NCBI GenBank assembly: GCA_002633005.1
Contig: NMRA01000355.1
Coordinates: forward strand, 332,310 to 396,309
DNA length: 64,000 bases
Reading direction: 5' to 3'
Source: Phoronis australis
Lineage: Eukaryota; Phoronida; Phoronidae
Under the pieces are notes generated by a model. The model worked only from the letters and a program-made list of their open reading frames with translations. It did no database searches and was not told the DNA's origin. This document shows positions 12,126 through 24,778 of this stretch, piece after piece; within the stretch, counting starts at the first letter, position 1; each line of letters starts with the position of its first letter. The translations under genes and the position numbers were made by a program.

Positions 12126-12927
12126 ACGAGGTAAATGGAAAAATCCACTCCACAAATAATTACAACAATATGGATTTTATATTTCGCACAAAATTTCAAC
12201 AGGTTTCCTGGAAAATTTACAAAATTAACATTTGTTGACAACGAGCCGGAAGACTGGCAATTCGTCGTCAATAGTTCACATATTTCAAGTCTCCATCGGC
12301 ACACCTTCGTCTAAAATAGGTTAGAGTAACTCCAGACACTTTGTGAACTGGTCAACAGCAGATGTTTGAACTCTCTGATGATGCAACAGGCGGCGTCTCG
12401 GTTGTTTATTGCGTCAATGCACGTCCGGTGTGGCCAATTAAACCGACAGATTGAAACCAACGGATCGGATGGGTTTTTAACCAGTTACCTAAGCTATTGG
12501 ATAACTCGAGAATTGAATGAACATTTCCTGTTATGAACATCAAGTGAAGGAAGCTATTATCGCCGTACTGACGTTTTTGCCCTAACTAATTGCAATTTCT
12601 AAGTTGTAAAACCAAGATGCTCTGATGGCGTTTTTTAATGGAACCGTAGATTGAAGGCCAGTTAGCAAGAGAAGCAATTTACTCGGAATTTCAAATTTTT
12701 TCGGATCATCTTGAAGGAAGAGCGAGCGCTCTTAGTGCGCCGTCAGAATACATGGTTTTCCGGTACGCCCACACAATACATATTTCATCAGTGTTGTCCT
12801 CTTAAGTTCGCGATAATTTGAACAGAACACAGACTCGGGCATTAATCGTAGCCACTATTTTGATGTACCGAGACATAAATTATCGAGTAAACAACAACGT
12901 GGCAGCTGGTTCAAATTCATTAGTATG
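12126..12927. other. Non-coding stretch
   Basis: Only short ORFs and no recognisable motif. Confidence 0.5.
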
Positions 12928-12932
12928 GAGAA

Positions 12933-12989
12933 TCATAAGGGGCGTGTCAGATCATAAGGGGCGTGTCAGATCATAAGGGGCGTGTCAGA
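12933..12989 (+). repeat. Triple 19-bp tandem repeat
   Basis: Three exact head-to-tail copies of ATCATAAGGGGCGTGTCAG. Confidence 0.95.
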
Positions 12990-13237
12990 CTTTGTTTTTG
13001 TTTTCAGGTTTTCTGCTCAAATTGTTTACATGCGTCGAATTTCTGGTCTGCATTGAAATTACGTAGACGCACTGTAGGCAGCGAGTGATGTACACTCCTT
13101 GCTGTGGCCAGCTGCGAAATTTCAAAGACTACGTACAACTATGGAATGCCAAAGCGGAAAAATAGTTTCTTTTCAAGAATTAACGCCTATGTAGGACAAT
13201 CAAACAATTCAAAGCTAGATTGTAGCTAGGACCTACA

Positions 13238-13700
13238 ATTAATCACGTCAGGACCAAAATTTATCGTGCCAGGACTGAAACTGCTTATGCCACGAAACCA
13301 CGTGACCATTCCTTATTCGGCAATGGTGAAGCGCTGTGTCTCTGAAATAGTCAACCCTATTCAAGCCTAATGTGCCCAAGAGAACATTGGTTTCTGTTTA
13401 CATAAAGCGTGGAAGAGACATTAGAAATTCAGTCTCATTGTCAGTTGTCACGACAATATGACTGCTGTGTACCTAGTACCTACTTCTTCACTTTGAGCAG
13501 TCGATGCTTGTGGTCTCCTGGCATGAACATTTTCTGGCGTGATCAATTTTATGACTTGACGCGTTCGGTTCTGGCGTGTCAAGTTTTGGTTCTGAAATGT
13601 TAAATTTTCGGTCCTGGCGTGATAAAGTTTGGTCTTGAGTTTTTTGGTCTTGTAGAGTTAAAAAAATGTTTTGGTCTGTTTTTAATTCTTGCATAAGTTC
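13238..13700. repeat. Degenerate repeats with inverted outer segments
   Basis: From about 13530 to 13700 a ~30-bp unit of the form TTTTGGTCCTGGCGTGATAA recurs with much decay. At 13238-13290 the same unit is present in reverse complement (CAGGACCAAAATTTATCGTG). The opposed copies could fold into an imperfect hairpin around 13.29-13.53 kb. No TIR or target duplication is clear. Confidence 0.6.
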
Positions 13701-14080
13701 TGGTTTTGGGGTATTTATATTTGGCCTTGTAGGATGAAAATAATGTTTTGCCTGTTCTTAAATCTTGCATAGAAAATGTGTGTCCTAGATATTTTCCGCT
13801 TTGGATTTCTAATAGTTTGGAAAGCCAAGGCTATAAAAGTTCAGGACACGCATTCTCTTCTACGTTTTCCTTCGCTCCCTTGATTTGGTGCGTTCGATGC
13901 TTTCATGAGAGATGACATGAATCAAATAAGCCGTATGACACTTGTTCCGCCGTCGTTGACTCCTGTTCCGTCGGACAACCGGCTAAGACTTCTGAATTCT
14001 TGTCGATTACGACTTCCCGCTTACAAGAGTAGCACTGAACAGTTAGGTTGCGGCCGCGGCCAGTTTGCACTGCCAAAATA

Positions 14081-14764
14081 TTAAAATCTAGGGATATGCC
14101 AGGCTTGAGGGCATTTTTTATTTAGGTATTGTATGTTGTCCAAGTGAATGTGGTTTGTTTTTATTTGTGAACATGTTGAGAATAAAAAGGCCACTTTCTC
14201 GGCTGTAGCTGCACTCTTCTTCAAGATGGTGGCCCCCTGTTGCAATAGTGCATTGCTGGGTAGCACCTGAGAAATTGGGCGCAATTTCAGGTAGCCCTCA
14301 AACAAGCCAAATTTGCAAAAAAATGTAGTTGGTTGACAGTACTTTTGGACTACACGTTTGGAATCGATGGTAAATTTGATTTCAGAATGTAATGTTTGCT
14401 TTAGTCGGGCATCGGCAGGGAAGTGGTGATTTTGGGGTGAAAAGTGCCGATTTTGCATTTTTGCCCCTATTTTTCTCAGTCTAACTTGGTTTTCAGTGGG
14501 ATTGAAAGGGTCAAAAATACAAGAGAGAATAAAGTTTCTGTGCTCATCTGTAGGGCTTGTGATGTGAAATGACTCAAAACGTTTCTGGTCTTTGCATGCA
14601 GTTTTTGACCGAGTGAAGAATGGGTGAAGAGTCCATTGACGTGTGCTCTGATAGGCAAACCCCTGTGAGAACTGTTCTGTGCCTCCAAGTGTCTTAGACG
14701 GGTGACACGGGCCACGGTACCGACGAACTGAATCAAGGACAGCCTGTGTTTTAGTGGAAAACAA
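14081..14764 (-). other. Unassigned 227-codon open frame
   Basis: An uninterrupted minus-strand frame of 684 bases, long for this AT-rich background. The first residue corresponds to a TTG, so there is no ATG near its 5' end; the first internal Met is about halfway along. No signal peptide, membrane segment or domain motif is seen, and composition is ordinary (basic, with scattered Cys). It lies just downstream of the Ig/TSP1 exon at 15019 on the same strand but has no TSP1 Cys/Trp pattern. It may be a fragment of an old repeat, an internal exon of unknown type, or chance. Confidence 0.25.
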
Positions 14765-15018
14765 AACGCTTCAATTGTTTTCTTGTCAATATATCTTTAC
14801 CTGCAACTTCTTTCCGACTGTTGCTGCGACCAAAACCTCTGTTGATTAGTTTTACAAGACGTAATATCGTGCTTTTAGAATGAGGGCGTACATCGTTGCC
14901 ACAGGTAATTACTTGCTACGGAACTGGCTCTCAGAATACCCACAATTCCAATGTCTAGGAACATGCAAGAAGTGTAGCTAGTATTTTTACTAATAATACA
15001 GTGCCAGTGATTGCTTAC

Positions 15019-15189
15019 CCCTGACCAAACGCCCGCGGTCCATTCGGCCTGGCAGATGGTTTTGTCGCAGCGCCGCGTTTTGTCAGGCTTGGGTTGCGTC
15101 CCGCATTTCCCGTCCGGCAGTGGCTGGTCGTTCAGAGTGCATTGCACGTCTCGTTGACTGATTGTGTCACCGTTATCAGAGCAGTAACA
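15019..15189 (-). CDS. Ig/TSP1 secreted protein, exon 2 (TSP1 repeats)
   Basis: A 171-base exon (57 codons, phase 0 at both ends). It is bounded by a CATTTCAG acceptor just above 15189 and a GGG|GTAAGC donor just below 15019. It continues the frame from the 17922 donor: the previous exon ends in DEWSE, and this one begins CYCSDNGD, completing a thrombospondin type-1 repeat with the usual spaced cysteines and the RRCDKTICQ ending. It then opens another repeat with AEWTAGVWSG. The protein must continue in a further exon, since no stop is present, but I could not find one below 15019. The ADAMTS-like/papilin-type TSP1 pattern is the nearest family. Confidence 0.75.
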
Positions 15190-17921
15190 CTGAAATGTGG
15201 TTTGAAAACAATAAACAGTCGCTACTGTTCTACTCTATCTTGTTATACCACTTGAGTAAACAAATACACAATTATTCAGGTTTTTGTCGACCGATGACTA
15301 AGAAAATTGCTATTTTGGTAATTCTGTGAGTATCAATAAAACTCTACTGATTTAACGGCATTGAAATAGATTTCTTAAAGAGGTTATAACCCCTCGTACC
15401 ATCTGTCTAAAACCACCTTTTAATTAAGGACTCTTACTAAAATTCTTTCTGTTTTGCTCTTTGCTTCGCCATAAATTATTTCTAGACTTGAGAGGGGCTG
15501 GTACATGTATGTCGTTATTACTTAAGTTCAAAACCACTAAGTTTTTCCTCACTGTGGGTCAGTTTCAGACACTATGGCAGAATTCCTTGAGGATTTTCGT
15601 GACCAATTTCAATTCAAACAAAAGATAAAAACGCGATGACGTTGCTCTTCTATCAACTTCATGAACCTGAATTAATGCGGACAAAAACTTGGTCTTCCGC
15701 TCGCACTGCGCATTTGCTGAATGGAGATTTATAGGGTGACGTCACAACCAAGAAATTATTTCTGGAAATTATCTTCGTAACTGGTAACTTGTAGTTTTCT
15801 GTGTATTCTCAGAGATATTGCACTTCTGTTCAAGCGAGATCTAATTATTTTTTCAGAAGTAGTTATTTGGAGCGTTCAAATTTCTGTAACTTTAATCCCA
15901 ATGGTTTACCAGGGATTCAACTCCTCCTCATACAAGGCAAAAATTTCAAAGTTTTTTCCGGGTGCAGTCAGAAGCGAGTTTATTTTTATTGTCTGATATT
16001 TAAGCAACACGTCGATGTAGACGCTCTCCGTACTAAACCTGTGGTTGTATGCACAGCCGCCTAACAGCTTTTCACCGATTGTAAAGGAATCTATTTAGCT
16101 AAACAAAAATAAACTTGAAAATCTGAAAAATGGTTTTCACTGAGACGATGTGCTGTTAGTAAAGAAGACGCAGTTCGCTTTGAGTCCCAAAAGTTTTAAA
16201 TTAAAATTGTTAGTTAATTAATCAAACACTTTCATCAAGGCTTAAAATGAGTTCAGATTTAGTCTTAACACGGCAAGGTTGTTCTTCACCTGTTTATCGA
16301 ATATTGGTGAAAATGCTAAATCGTAGTTTTTTAAATTCTCAACAAAAATTAACGTTAAGAAAAATCGACTTCTCAACATGGTTCGTACGCTGCAGGAACT
16401 ATTCAACAACTTTTAGTAGATTCCCGTTGCTTGTAGCGTTTAAATCAGTCGGAGGAAAACAAAACTTGGTTGTGCGACACAACAGGAGAATTACCGTACC
16501 GCGTGTTTCCAAGTTTCTTTTTAGATTTATTGAGATGTTGATTTATTTAACATCGACTGATCATAAAATAATAATACAATTCAATACAATGTAATGTCAT
16601 ACAGCTCATTAATAGAGACAGATTAAATAAGGCAAAGAAAAAATAAATTTAACGCTAACAGACGATTGGTGATCGCCCGAGAAGAGGTTACTTATTTCCG
16701 TGGTAGTCCGTCACCCTGTGAACTGTATGCCGTGCTGCAGATGGCGATGAACGTGTGAACCACTTACTCGAAATGAAGTAATTGCTAATCAGGCGCAGAA
16801 AGACTGTTGGCATGTACGCACCGACCTCTTCGTAACATGCTGAAGACGGCATGCTTTCCTTACTTCTTCATTAACAGCTTCACGGTGGCGCCTCTAAATT
16901 CCAACTGCAATCCTCTGTCACGGACCTCAGCATACCCCACAAGCCATAGACACCCCAACACTAGCGAAAAATGCTTCACATCCGGCGACCAAATTTCATC
17001 CCCTGGGGCAATATTCTCCGGAACCCGTAATGGTAGCGTGGTCACCACGTAAAGAGCATTTCCGGTGTGGAGATCGAGGCGCTGCAGGACTGCTGGTCCG
17101 TGACACGGGTTTAGAGTATAAGGTGACGCGGCAGTGGAATCGTTTCCACTCCTTGATTTAAAAGGATATTGAAACCTATTTTAGTCTTGACATATATCAC
17201 GACAACAGCACTTCTTTGAAACATAATCATTTGTTCCAACACTCGCCAACTGTCAGAAGCCTAGAACAAGTTTGGCAACTGTGGAAAGTCTCAGTGCCGA
17301 ATCGGCGAAGCGTGACTAACGCTTTAGCCGCGTTAATATGCGGCAGTGGTAAAAACGGCCTAAATGGAGTCACAAGGTGCATTTGTGACACAAAGTCAGG
17401 TGACATCACAAAACTGAAGTTTGGTTTTGTATCTTTTTATAACGGAGAACTGCGAATGGCACAGGTGACATTTATTGCACACTGGTCATTTGGCAGAAAC
17501 CAAAGCACATTCATTGGGCTGCGGCCTTCTTCTTTTCGTTTCCTGTAGTCACGTGCTTATTTGCCTCATTCAAAATAAAGGTATCAAAAGACATGAGTTG
17601 CACTCGTGATGCGTTTACCAACTAGTTTTGTTAGTGTGTATAACAGAAATTTACAGTCAACAAAATTAACTGAAAAAATTTAACTCGAACCTTACTTACA
17701 ACGAAAAACAGTTACCAAACAAGGCATATTTTAATTACATTAAAAACTTAGTTAAAGGCAATTTGCCATTTCCGAAAAACACTTGTGTGGACGTGATTGC
17801 TGGCAAGTGTATCAAATTTTAGTTATTTTTTTTCGTCTTGACGTAGCGAAAGTGCTGCTAGGTATTTATAGTAAACAGCGAGTCACAACAAACAGTGTTT
17901 TTTCCACATTTAAAAACCTAC
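15190..17921 (-). other. Intron 1 of the Ig/TSP1 gene
   Basis: A 2.7-kb GT-AG intron in phase 0. It contains unassigned open frames, including 115 codons (+) at 16247, 110 codons (+) at 17216 and a minus frame around 16860-17110. A stretch at 15380-15480 is pyrimidine-rich. No known gene is seen within it. Confidence 0.6.
16860..17110 (-). other. Unassigned open frame inside the intron
   Basis: The minus frame reads on from GPAVLQRLDLHTGNALYVV through PENIAPGDEIWSPD to a stop near 16858. Composition is protein-like, but no family is recognised and splice sites are poor (GAG|GTCCGT at best). It is most likely a transposon fragment. Confidence 0.2.
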
Positions 17922-18743
17922 CTCAGACCATTCATCAGCTCTCCATTTGGGACATTCCCCTCGGGTTTCTTCGTTACATTTCCGTTCATGTTCGGGTTTT
18001 CTTAGCCCGTGTCGCGTGCACATTTCCTCTTCCATACTTCTGAAGTACCAGTCGTAGATCAACTCGCACGAGGTATTGCGGATCTGAAAACCCACCCCAT
18101 CGCAGCCTTTCGTTGAACATGGGCCCCAGTCGGACACAATGAATTTATAAGGCACGTAGGAATAATCGTAGGAATCGTCCCAGAACCCATGACGCGGGTC
18201 TTCAGAAGTTAATACTAAATCGTTTTCACCTGCAGTCAACGCTTGTCGTTTTCGCCTAATACCACGTGGCGAGCTCCTCACAACGCGTTCGTCATGTAGC
18301 TTTTTCGCCGATTCTATTGAATGAAAGGCAAGCATTAAGCGAGCCTCCTGCGTGCCGTTGCAACACACGTATGATCCGGAATCGTTGACATCACTTTTTG
18401 GAATAAATAGTGCTCCTGAGTATAATAAATGAAACTTCTGTCCATTAGTTATCATTTCTCCGTTTTTCTTCCATGTCACGCTCCCTGGAGTCTGTGTCGT
18501 TTTCAGTGGACACGTCAGTTCCACGGAAGTTTCCGGAAGCAGAAGAGCCTTTCCGTCCACGTAGAGTGCAACAAGGGGTTTTGGTTTCATCTGAACAAAC
18601 AACTTGTTGCTGTCATGCCATAACTTATCTTTGCTATCAAAGGTTTTCCCAAAGACATCAAAACTGGTTTTACTTTGTAAAACGTCTACTCCTGACGACG
18701 AGGTAAGAAATCCTACGCTGAGCAAATATAGGAAAAAATACAT
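17922..18743 (-). CDS. Secreted Ig plus thrombospondin-1 protein, exon 1
   Basis: The first coding exon, 822 bases (274 codons), ending GAG|GTAGGT in phase 0. I place the start at the ATG at 18743 because it opens a clean signal peptide (MYFFLYLLSVGFLTSSSG); the frame is open a little further upstream only through a GTG. Residues ~52-140 form one I-set-like Ig domain: Cys78, Trp91 and DSGSYVC with Cys127. Residues ~160-166 (RGIRRKR) form a furin-type basic site. Residues ~200-265 form a cysteine-rich TSP1-like module starting FIVSDWGPCS. The second TSP1 repeat begins at WRADEWSE and is finished by the 15019 exon. The product should be secreted or matrix-bound. The order signal, Ig, basic site, TSP1 repeats is not one I can name as a specific ortholog; ADAMTS-like and papilin proteins share the parts. 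Confidence 0.8.
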
Positions 18744-21073
18744 TGTGAAAATCCGCGTTTGCAGTAACCTCACCTAGTGAGCACAACAAATCTGCCGTTT
18801 GCACAAATAAACTCCAGGTTTGGATTATACTGCCTAATAGCTTATCTCGCCTTGGGAATTAATAACCGATGTCTTGTCATAATTCTGCTGTTGGCAAAAC
18901 TCACCGTGTTGCTGAGACTGAAGTCGGCTGGCGGTCAGAGTTCGTTCGTTGCCGAAATAGTTGATCCTGAAAGTTCCTATTTAAAACTATTTATCTCGAA
19001 TGCTCTTCTACAGTACTGTTCGAAAATCCACTTGACGTGCGTCAGATGTTGAAGTCGATCAAATGCCACGTTGCATTTGTACTTTTAGATGCGCAGTCTT
19101 TTGCCATTAGCCTTGCCGTACAGTTGTTGCGACTGGTGCCATCATCACGACTATACACCCACCTGCATGCGTGGCGGATTAAGGTTTCTCGGAAGCCTAA
19201 CCCATACGATGTAGCGGGGCCCTGGAAATTTGTATTCGACCCGAGTGGCCACGCTACACCACAGGTGGCAATAATGTGTCCGCCTCACTCGTCGTAATAT
19301 TGTCACCCTGGTGCTATTGTTTTCAACCTGGGTGACAATGTTTTCAAAGGTATGTGTAATGGAAAAGGGAGCAAAACAAACCAAAAGGGGGTAAGTTCCA
19401 CAAACCATTGCATGTGGCATTTTGGCTACTTTAACTTCTTTTGAGTCCACAGGCTGCTACTGCAAACTTGCCGTCATTTGCCTCACACGATATGGGTCTT
19501 TAACATTTCATCCCAACCTGTATTCTAACAAACAGTGCATTTGTTGTGTTTATCTCCAGCAGTCGGCCGTACAGAGTTTGCTGAACTGCCGCGAAGTGTT
19601 TTAGACCACGCTAAAATGTTAATCGCGCGACTTATCTCGTTTTCTCCTAATTTCAGGGCACTCATTTAACCAGCTAATGAGATGGTTTAACAAGCGACCA
19701 ACACCATCTGGTATTATAATCTCAAATTCCGCGTTGAAAACTCGCTGTTGGCGGGTGTGAATTGAAACAAGTTAAACGGCCCTAAACTATCGCGTCTTCT
19801 GTTACACCGTGAACCGATCGTAGCACAAAACTTTAATCGGATTTTTTTGCGAATAAACGAAAGCCATTTTGTAATTGATGAATTTCCGAAGTCTGTGCAT
19901 TTAGGAGTTGATAAATATCGATTGGAATGGTTTGTTGGGAACTCTGTTGACCGTCAACAGGGACTGCCAGTGGAAAAGAGAGTGTTGTCTTGCAGTGGTG
20001 ATGCTTACATGTTTGCACGATTTCTCAAATAACTTTGTATAATCCCAAGTGGCTATTAGTTTGGTTTGTGCACCTTCAAGCCTTTCACGTACGTAGTTAC
20101 AGATTGATTACGTAATCATGGCTGTAACGGATTTAACCAGGTATTTCTCCTCACGTGACTTTCATTGTTCCATCAATTCCATAGCAATTTTCTACATATT
20201 AGTTTCTTCGGGTTCAGTTTTTAACGTGTTAGTGTGTTTTATGTAAACGGCAGTTGATCAGGATTTCAGTCATTCCAAATGAGGACTGACTGTACATCAT
20301 TGGGCATAAGAAGAAACTCAGATAATATTTTTTTCGAGTTCATATATAATAAATAGACAATCTTGGTCCATGTTTTAACATCATTTTTTACATTTACTAG
20401 TGCGTTCTTAAATCGGTAAAATCATGATGACTTTTTGCATCTGCTCAGATAATTATAACATGCTGAATGCTTAGAAATCTGTTTAGAAAATTTTTCATAA
20501 CACTTGCACCGTCAGACACTGTTAACGGTTTTATTCATTGCACCAAGCAGAAAGCAAGAAGAAAACAATGTGGTTATTGAGAAAAGGCTCTTGGGAAAAT
20601 AATTGTGTTCATGAGAAAATGATGCTGTTGGTAAGAATGCACGAGCGGTTGGTAAGTACGCCCGAGCGGCTGGCGGTGAGATATTGAACAAGTTTAGCAT
20701 CACCTGTGAAAAACACCGTGTTATCTTTGGAGATTATACCAAGAAAACGAGTTGTTTCCAATTTCAAAAACTAATTTTCATGAAATCCACGCAATAACCA
20801 ACGCCAGTTAAAACTATATTTTGCCCTGTTTAGCTGCTTTGATCAGATGAAATCGGCTTCCTTGCCGCGGTGCTGTTGGATTCCATTTTCGTATCCAATT
20901 CAAGTGTCACAGTCAATGCGTACACGCGCTTTCTTCCACGTTCTTTTTCCGTAACGGAAGTAGAATCCTATAACGGAAAGGGGTGTTATAACACCGATTT
21001 TATGGAAGTAAAATACCCAATTCGATGTTTGTTCTTTAAATAGTTGAACAGGGCGAAAGGCAACTTTTTAAGC
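18744..21073. other. Intergenic stretch upstream of the Ig/TSP1 gene
   Basis: No gene is recognised. A 10-bp perfect inverted pair (ATTGTCACCC at 19299 with GGGTGACAAT at 19330) forms a small hairpin. The first few hundred bases should contain the Ig/TSP1 promoter on the minus strand, but no TATA box or initiator is convincing. Confidence 0.5.
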
Positions 21074-21240
21074 TTATGGAGGACTACTTATGGAGGACTA
21101 CTTATGGAGGACTACTTATGGAGGACTACTTATGGAGGACTACTTATGGAGAACTACTTATGGAGGACTACTTATGGAGGGCTACTTATGGAGGACTACT
21201 TATGGAGGACTACTTATGGAGGACTACTTATGGAGGACTA
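21074..21240 (+). repeat. 14-bp minisatellite
   Basis: About twelve copies of TTATGGAGGACTAC, nearly perfect. Because 14 is not a multiple of three and the unit lacks stops, all three plus frames are open and give the same 14-residue repeat (MEDYLWRTTYGGLL type). The reading frames are a by-product of the repeat. Confidence 0.95.
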
Positions 21241-24200
21241 GCAAAAAGTTTGTTTATTTAGCCAAATACCTACAAAACTTTAGATTTTAATTCAGTAAAA
21301 GTATTTATTTTTTCTCAAAACATAAAGGATGTAGAATGTGACTTTGATTGTCTACCAATCTGCTGTTAGAGATTTTTATAGTTCCTCGTACAAAAGTGGA
21401 ACCTTTTAATAACAATTCTTATAGTCCTGGAGAACAGTATCTTTCAGTTTCGTTTTGATCCGATTACCGATTTCTGAGATATAATGCTCCAAAGTTGGCC
21501 ACATACAAGAAACATTAAATTTTTTACTAACCGCCATAACTTCATTAAGTACAGCGTAATACATGTTCGTCGTAGGTATCCGATGATCAATGAACAATCG
21601 ACGGTCTGTTTTTGCAGACAGCTATTATACAAGTCTCAATAGTCAACTGTGTTTTACAACAATACCTCTTTCATTAACAGCCGGTAAAACAAACTCTTGC
21701 TATCTGCCGAACCCTTACCACGGAACCTTAACTCCAACCAGGCTGAGATACTTGAATCACAGCATTTCAAAACATTGCCATCAGGCGCCGATACTTTGTG
21801 GCCCAAGGTCGATAACATCATTATAGTTAATTCCTCTAAACCAAAATCAACCGTGGAACATGTCTCGGAGTTAGAAATAATACCGGTGGATGTTTTTCAA
21901 GTCTATAGAACTAGAATCCAACTAAGAATGACTGGTGACAAAATATCACATGATCGCTAAAGGCTACAATTAGACAGTGGCTTCACGCGACTTATTAACA
22001 TTCTGTCCAACTTACTCGTGCTGGGCAGAGTACAGTTGTAGTTGAGCTTCTAGCACGGTGAGCATTCTTTACAATGTTTTTACGCCGCGTGGTGAGTGTT
22101 TGTGGTGTATGGTAAGAATTTTGATCCGTGGTAAGAATTCTTCGTCTCATGGAAAGGTTTTAACTAATTTCCTTGATTATTCCTACATACGGAATGGTTC
22201 CCGTTTTTAACCCATGTCTGGCCATCGTAGTGTACGTATCACCGGTGTCATGCGGCACGCAACATAAATATATCAACAGACAAGATGGTGATTTATGGGT
22301 CATTCCTCGGGGTCACTTTATTTACACTAAGCCGCAGATGACACAGAAGCCATCCGCGATAACAAAACAGCGTGTAAAGTGCATGCGGTTTGCATGCAAT
22401 ATCTGTCCACTGTCAGAACCTCTTTGGTCATAATCCTAGTTGTGTGCGAGTGGTCATGTAAAGAACTTAGAACATGAAGATAAATAGCACTAGTCTCGTG
22501 TTTAAAAAGAAGAAATACAGCCCTAGGTAGATGGTCACTTCAATCCATTTCTGATATTTTGATTGTTTGCTGACGTCAGCTTAGGAAAACTTCCTGCGAC
22601 CTGTCTTGTACTGAGAAACCGCAGACCTGACCAATCTAGGGCAATGAGATTGCAAAGCGTTCAACTCAATTGCTCGCTGTCCTTTTCAATAAACAATAGC
22701 CAAATGATAGATGTATTTCACATAAATATCTCTAGGGCCTATTGTTACTTTAAAGCCATTTGCAGCGCCATCTTTGAGAAACACTGGGTCGTGTTTTGGT
22801 GTAGAACCAGTTGACGAATTAGCGTTGCTATCACTCTTTATTTCAGCATAGATCGAATAGTGGACATTGGTTCATTTCGTTGTGAAATATGCAAGCCAGA
22901 CTGACTTTATTGCGCTGTCTGGGATTTTTAAGACATCCTGGTAAATAGCTTTTAATCTTACTATGCAAAACCTAAGGTGGAGAATAAACGGAGTCTGAAC
23001 TGACAAAATGCTTACAGGTCGTTACGTGGAAGATCATAAATCCGTGAACATGCCCAAGACAGTTCGGGACATTTCTCACGGCACGTGACCTGTAGATGCA
23101 TATTTTCATGCCCCTGTCGGACAACAAGGAAGCTTTTTGACAAGCATCCTGCGCGCGCACCCGAACATAACAAAACTTTCCTGTGACCCGAGATGCAGTG
23201 AAAATTTCTTGACCTCTAAATTTACCGTCGTGTATTATGCATTTTTACTTTGAACGCCTGTGACCTATTTATCAAATTTCTAGACTCAAAATTTGCGGAA
23301 ACTAAACAGTCATTAGTTGTATCATCCTGTTCTTTACAGTGATATTATGTTGACAATATCACTACGCCAAATGAAGATAACACGTTTTCGATCGGTTAAT
23401 TTTGTCTGGTAGAAGATATAATTCTTTTGTAGTCATCGTGCTGATCGGAACACAGCAGTCCCGTTTTTCGCCGTTGCACAATTTCAAAGCATTGTTCCTG
23501 AGAGACATAGTGCACCCGTTTTGTCTTTAGACAGTAACCATAGTATTTGGCGTTAAAAACCGAGCTAGATTATGTTTACGTAGATTTTTTAACATACCAG
23601 CCAAAATGCATAATCAAAATAATACAAAACGGTCCGTGCTATTTTAAACATTTGTGTTTGGTAAATTAAAACCTGTTTCCATCCTAAATAAGACCATTGA
23701 CCTGGGTTGGTGGCGATTTTTTGTCATGTGAGTATTTTTCACAACAAGCCTCCCATTGTATGCCCAGGAGTTCGTGTGCAATACCGGATGGTATTGACAC
23801 GTCAGAATCCATTCCCTTAATTACGTATTTCTGGGTATTCTCCGAGTCATTTTACGAAATTGTTTCCGTTGGTGGGGGAAGCCTTCCCCGGGACCATTAT
23901 AATGTCGATATTTTGAAACATGACAATTGCTCTCGACCAGGTAGAAACTGCGGCTCATTCATGATAGATGGCTGAAGACGCTTTCTATAAACACCACCCT
24001 TGGCGCTGGTAGGCCACCACGAATAAAGAAATGGCGGACTGTCGGTCCACGCCTAACTGAGACGTCTGAAGATACTCTTGTCACTTTACTATGATCAAAA
24101 CTTCATTAAGTTAGTTAATAACACAAGTTCAGTTGGGCAAGACAGCTTCCCTGTTTATTAATAGTGTGTTTTGAGAGAAAATGAACTTGAATGCACTGAA

Positions 24201-24396
24201 TAATTTCAGGTGATTCATCTCGCAATTTAACTTCTCTTACAAGATCTCACTATCGAAAAGATGTGTAATTTGGGGATATTCAAAGCATAATATGGGACTT
24301 AAATTTTTAAAATGGCATTTGAATAACTCGTATGATGTCCAAATGAGCAATTAAGAAAGTTTTAATTTCTTAAACTTATTCCACAAGCGCATCATT
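21241..24396. other. Intergenic stretch, no gene recognised
   Basis: Only short ORFs are present. At 22030-22150 a degenerate G-rich repeat of the form GTGGTAAGAATT recurs. GTGATATT...AATATCAC at 23339-23362 is a small perfect hairpin. A plus-strand frame at 23697-23975 has five Cys but no assignable domain and no ATG at its start. Confidence 0.5.
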
Positions 24397-24778
24397 CTAA
24401 CATATGAATCGAAAAAAAACGATTGAGCTTGAAGGTTTCTTTGTGATTTGGTGTCGAACAACAAATTTGAAGTTCACCAGAGTCCAGCAAGTATCATCCA
24501 GCTTCTGGGTCACCTTTGGTACAACCGATTTATGCTGTAACTCTACCTCATCGAAAGGAATTTCCGAGCAAGATTTTAAGTGTGACGTTCTCATTACGGG
24601 ACTCGTAGAAACCATTCTCGCCTCTCTGCTTTCGAAGATTTTTCTCGGACAAAAATCTTCTGTTAAGGGCGTTACAGGAGAGTTGGACACGTGCTACGTA
24701 TTAAAAAAATCGTCCCTTCACCGCGGGCCAGGAGATTCACACTTCACAGGTAATTCTGACCGAAAATTAGAAGATTGA
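24397..24778. other. Unassigned region open on both strands
   Basis: The plus frame 24404-24778 (124 codons, starting at ATG) and the minus frame 24397-24690 (97 codons) overlap almost completely. Neither resembles a known family. At most one could be real, and neither has clear splice sites. Confidence 0.2.

Noticed and set aside
21044-21290. Repetitive protein with MEDYLWRTTYGGL units
   Set aside because: It is produced equally in all three frames of a stop-free 14-bp minisatellite. No flanking coding sequence or splice sites.
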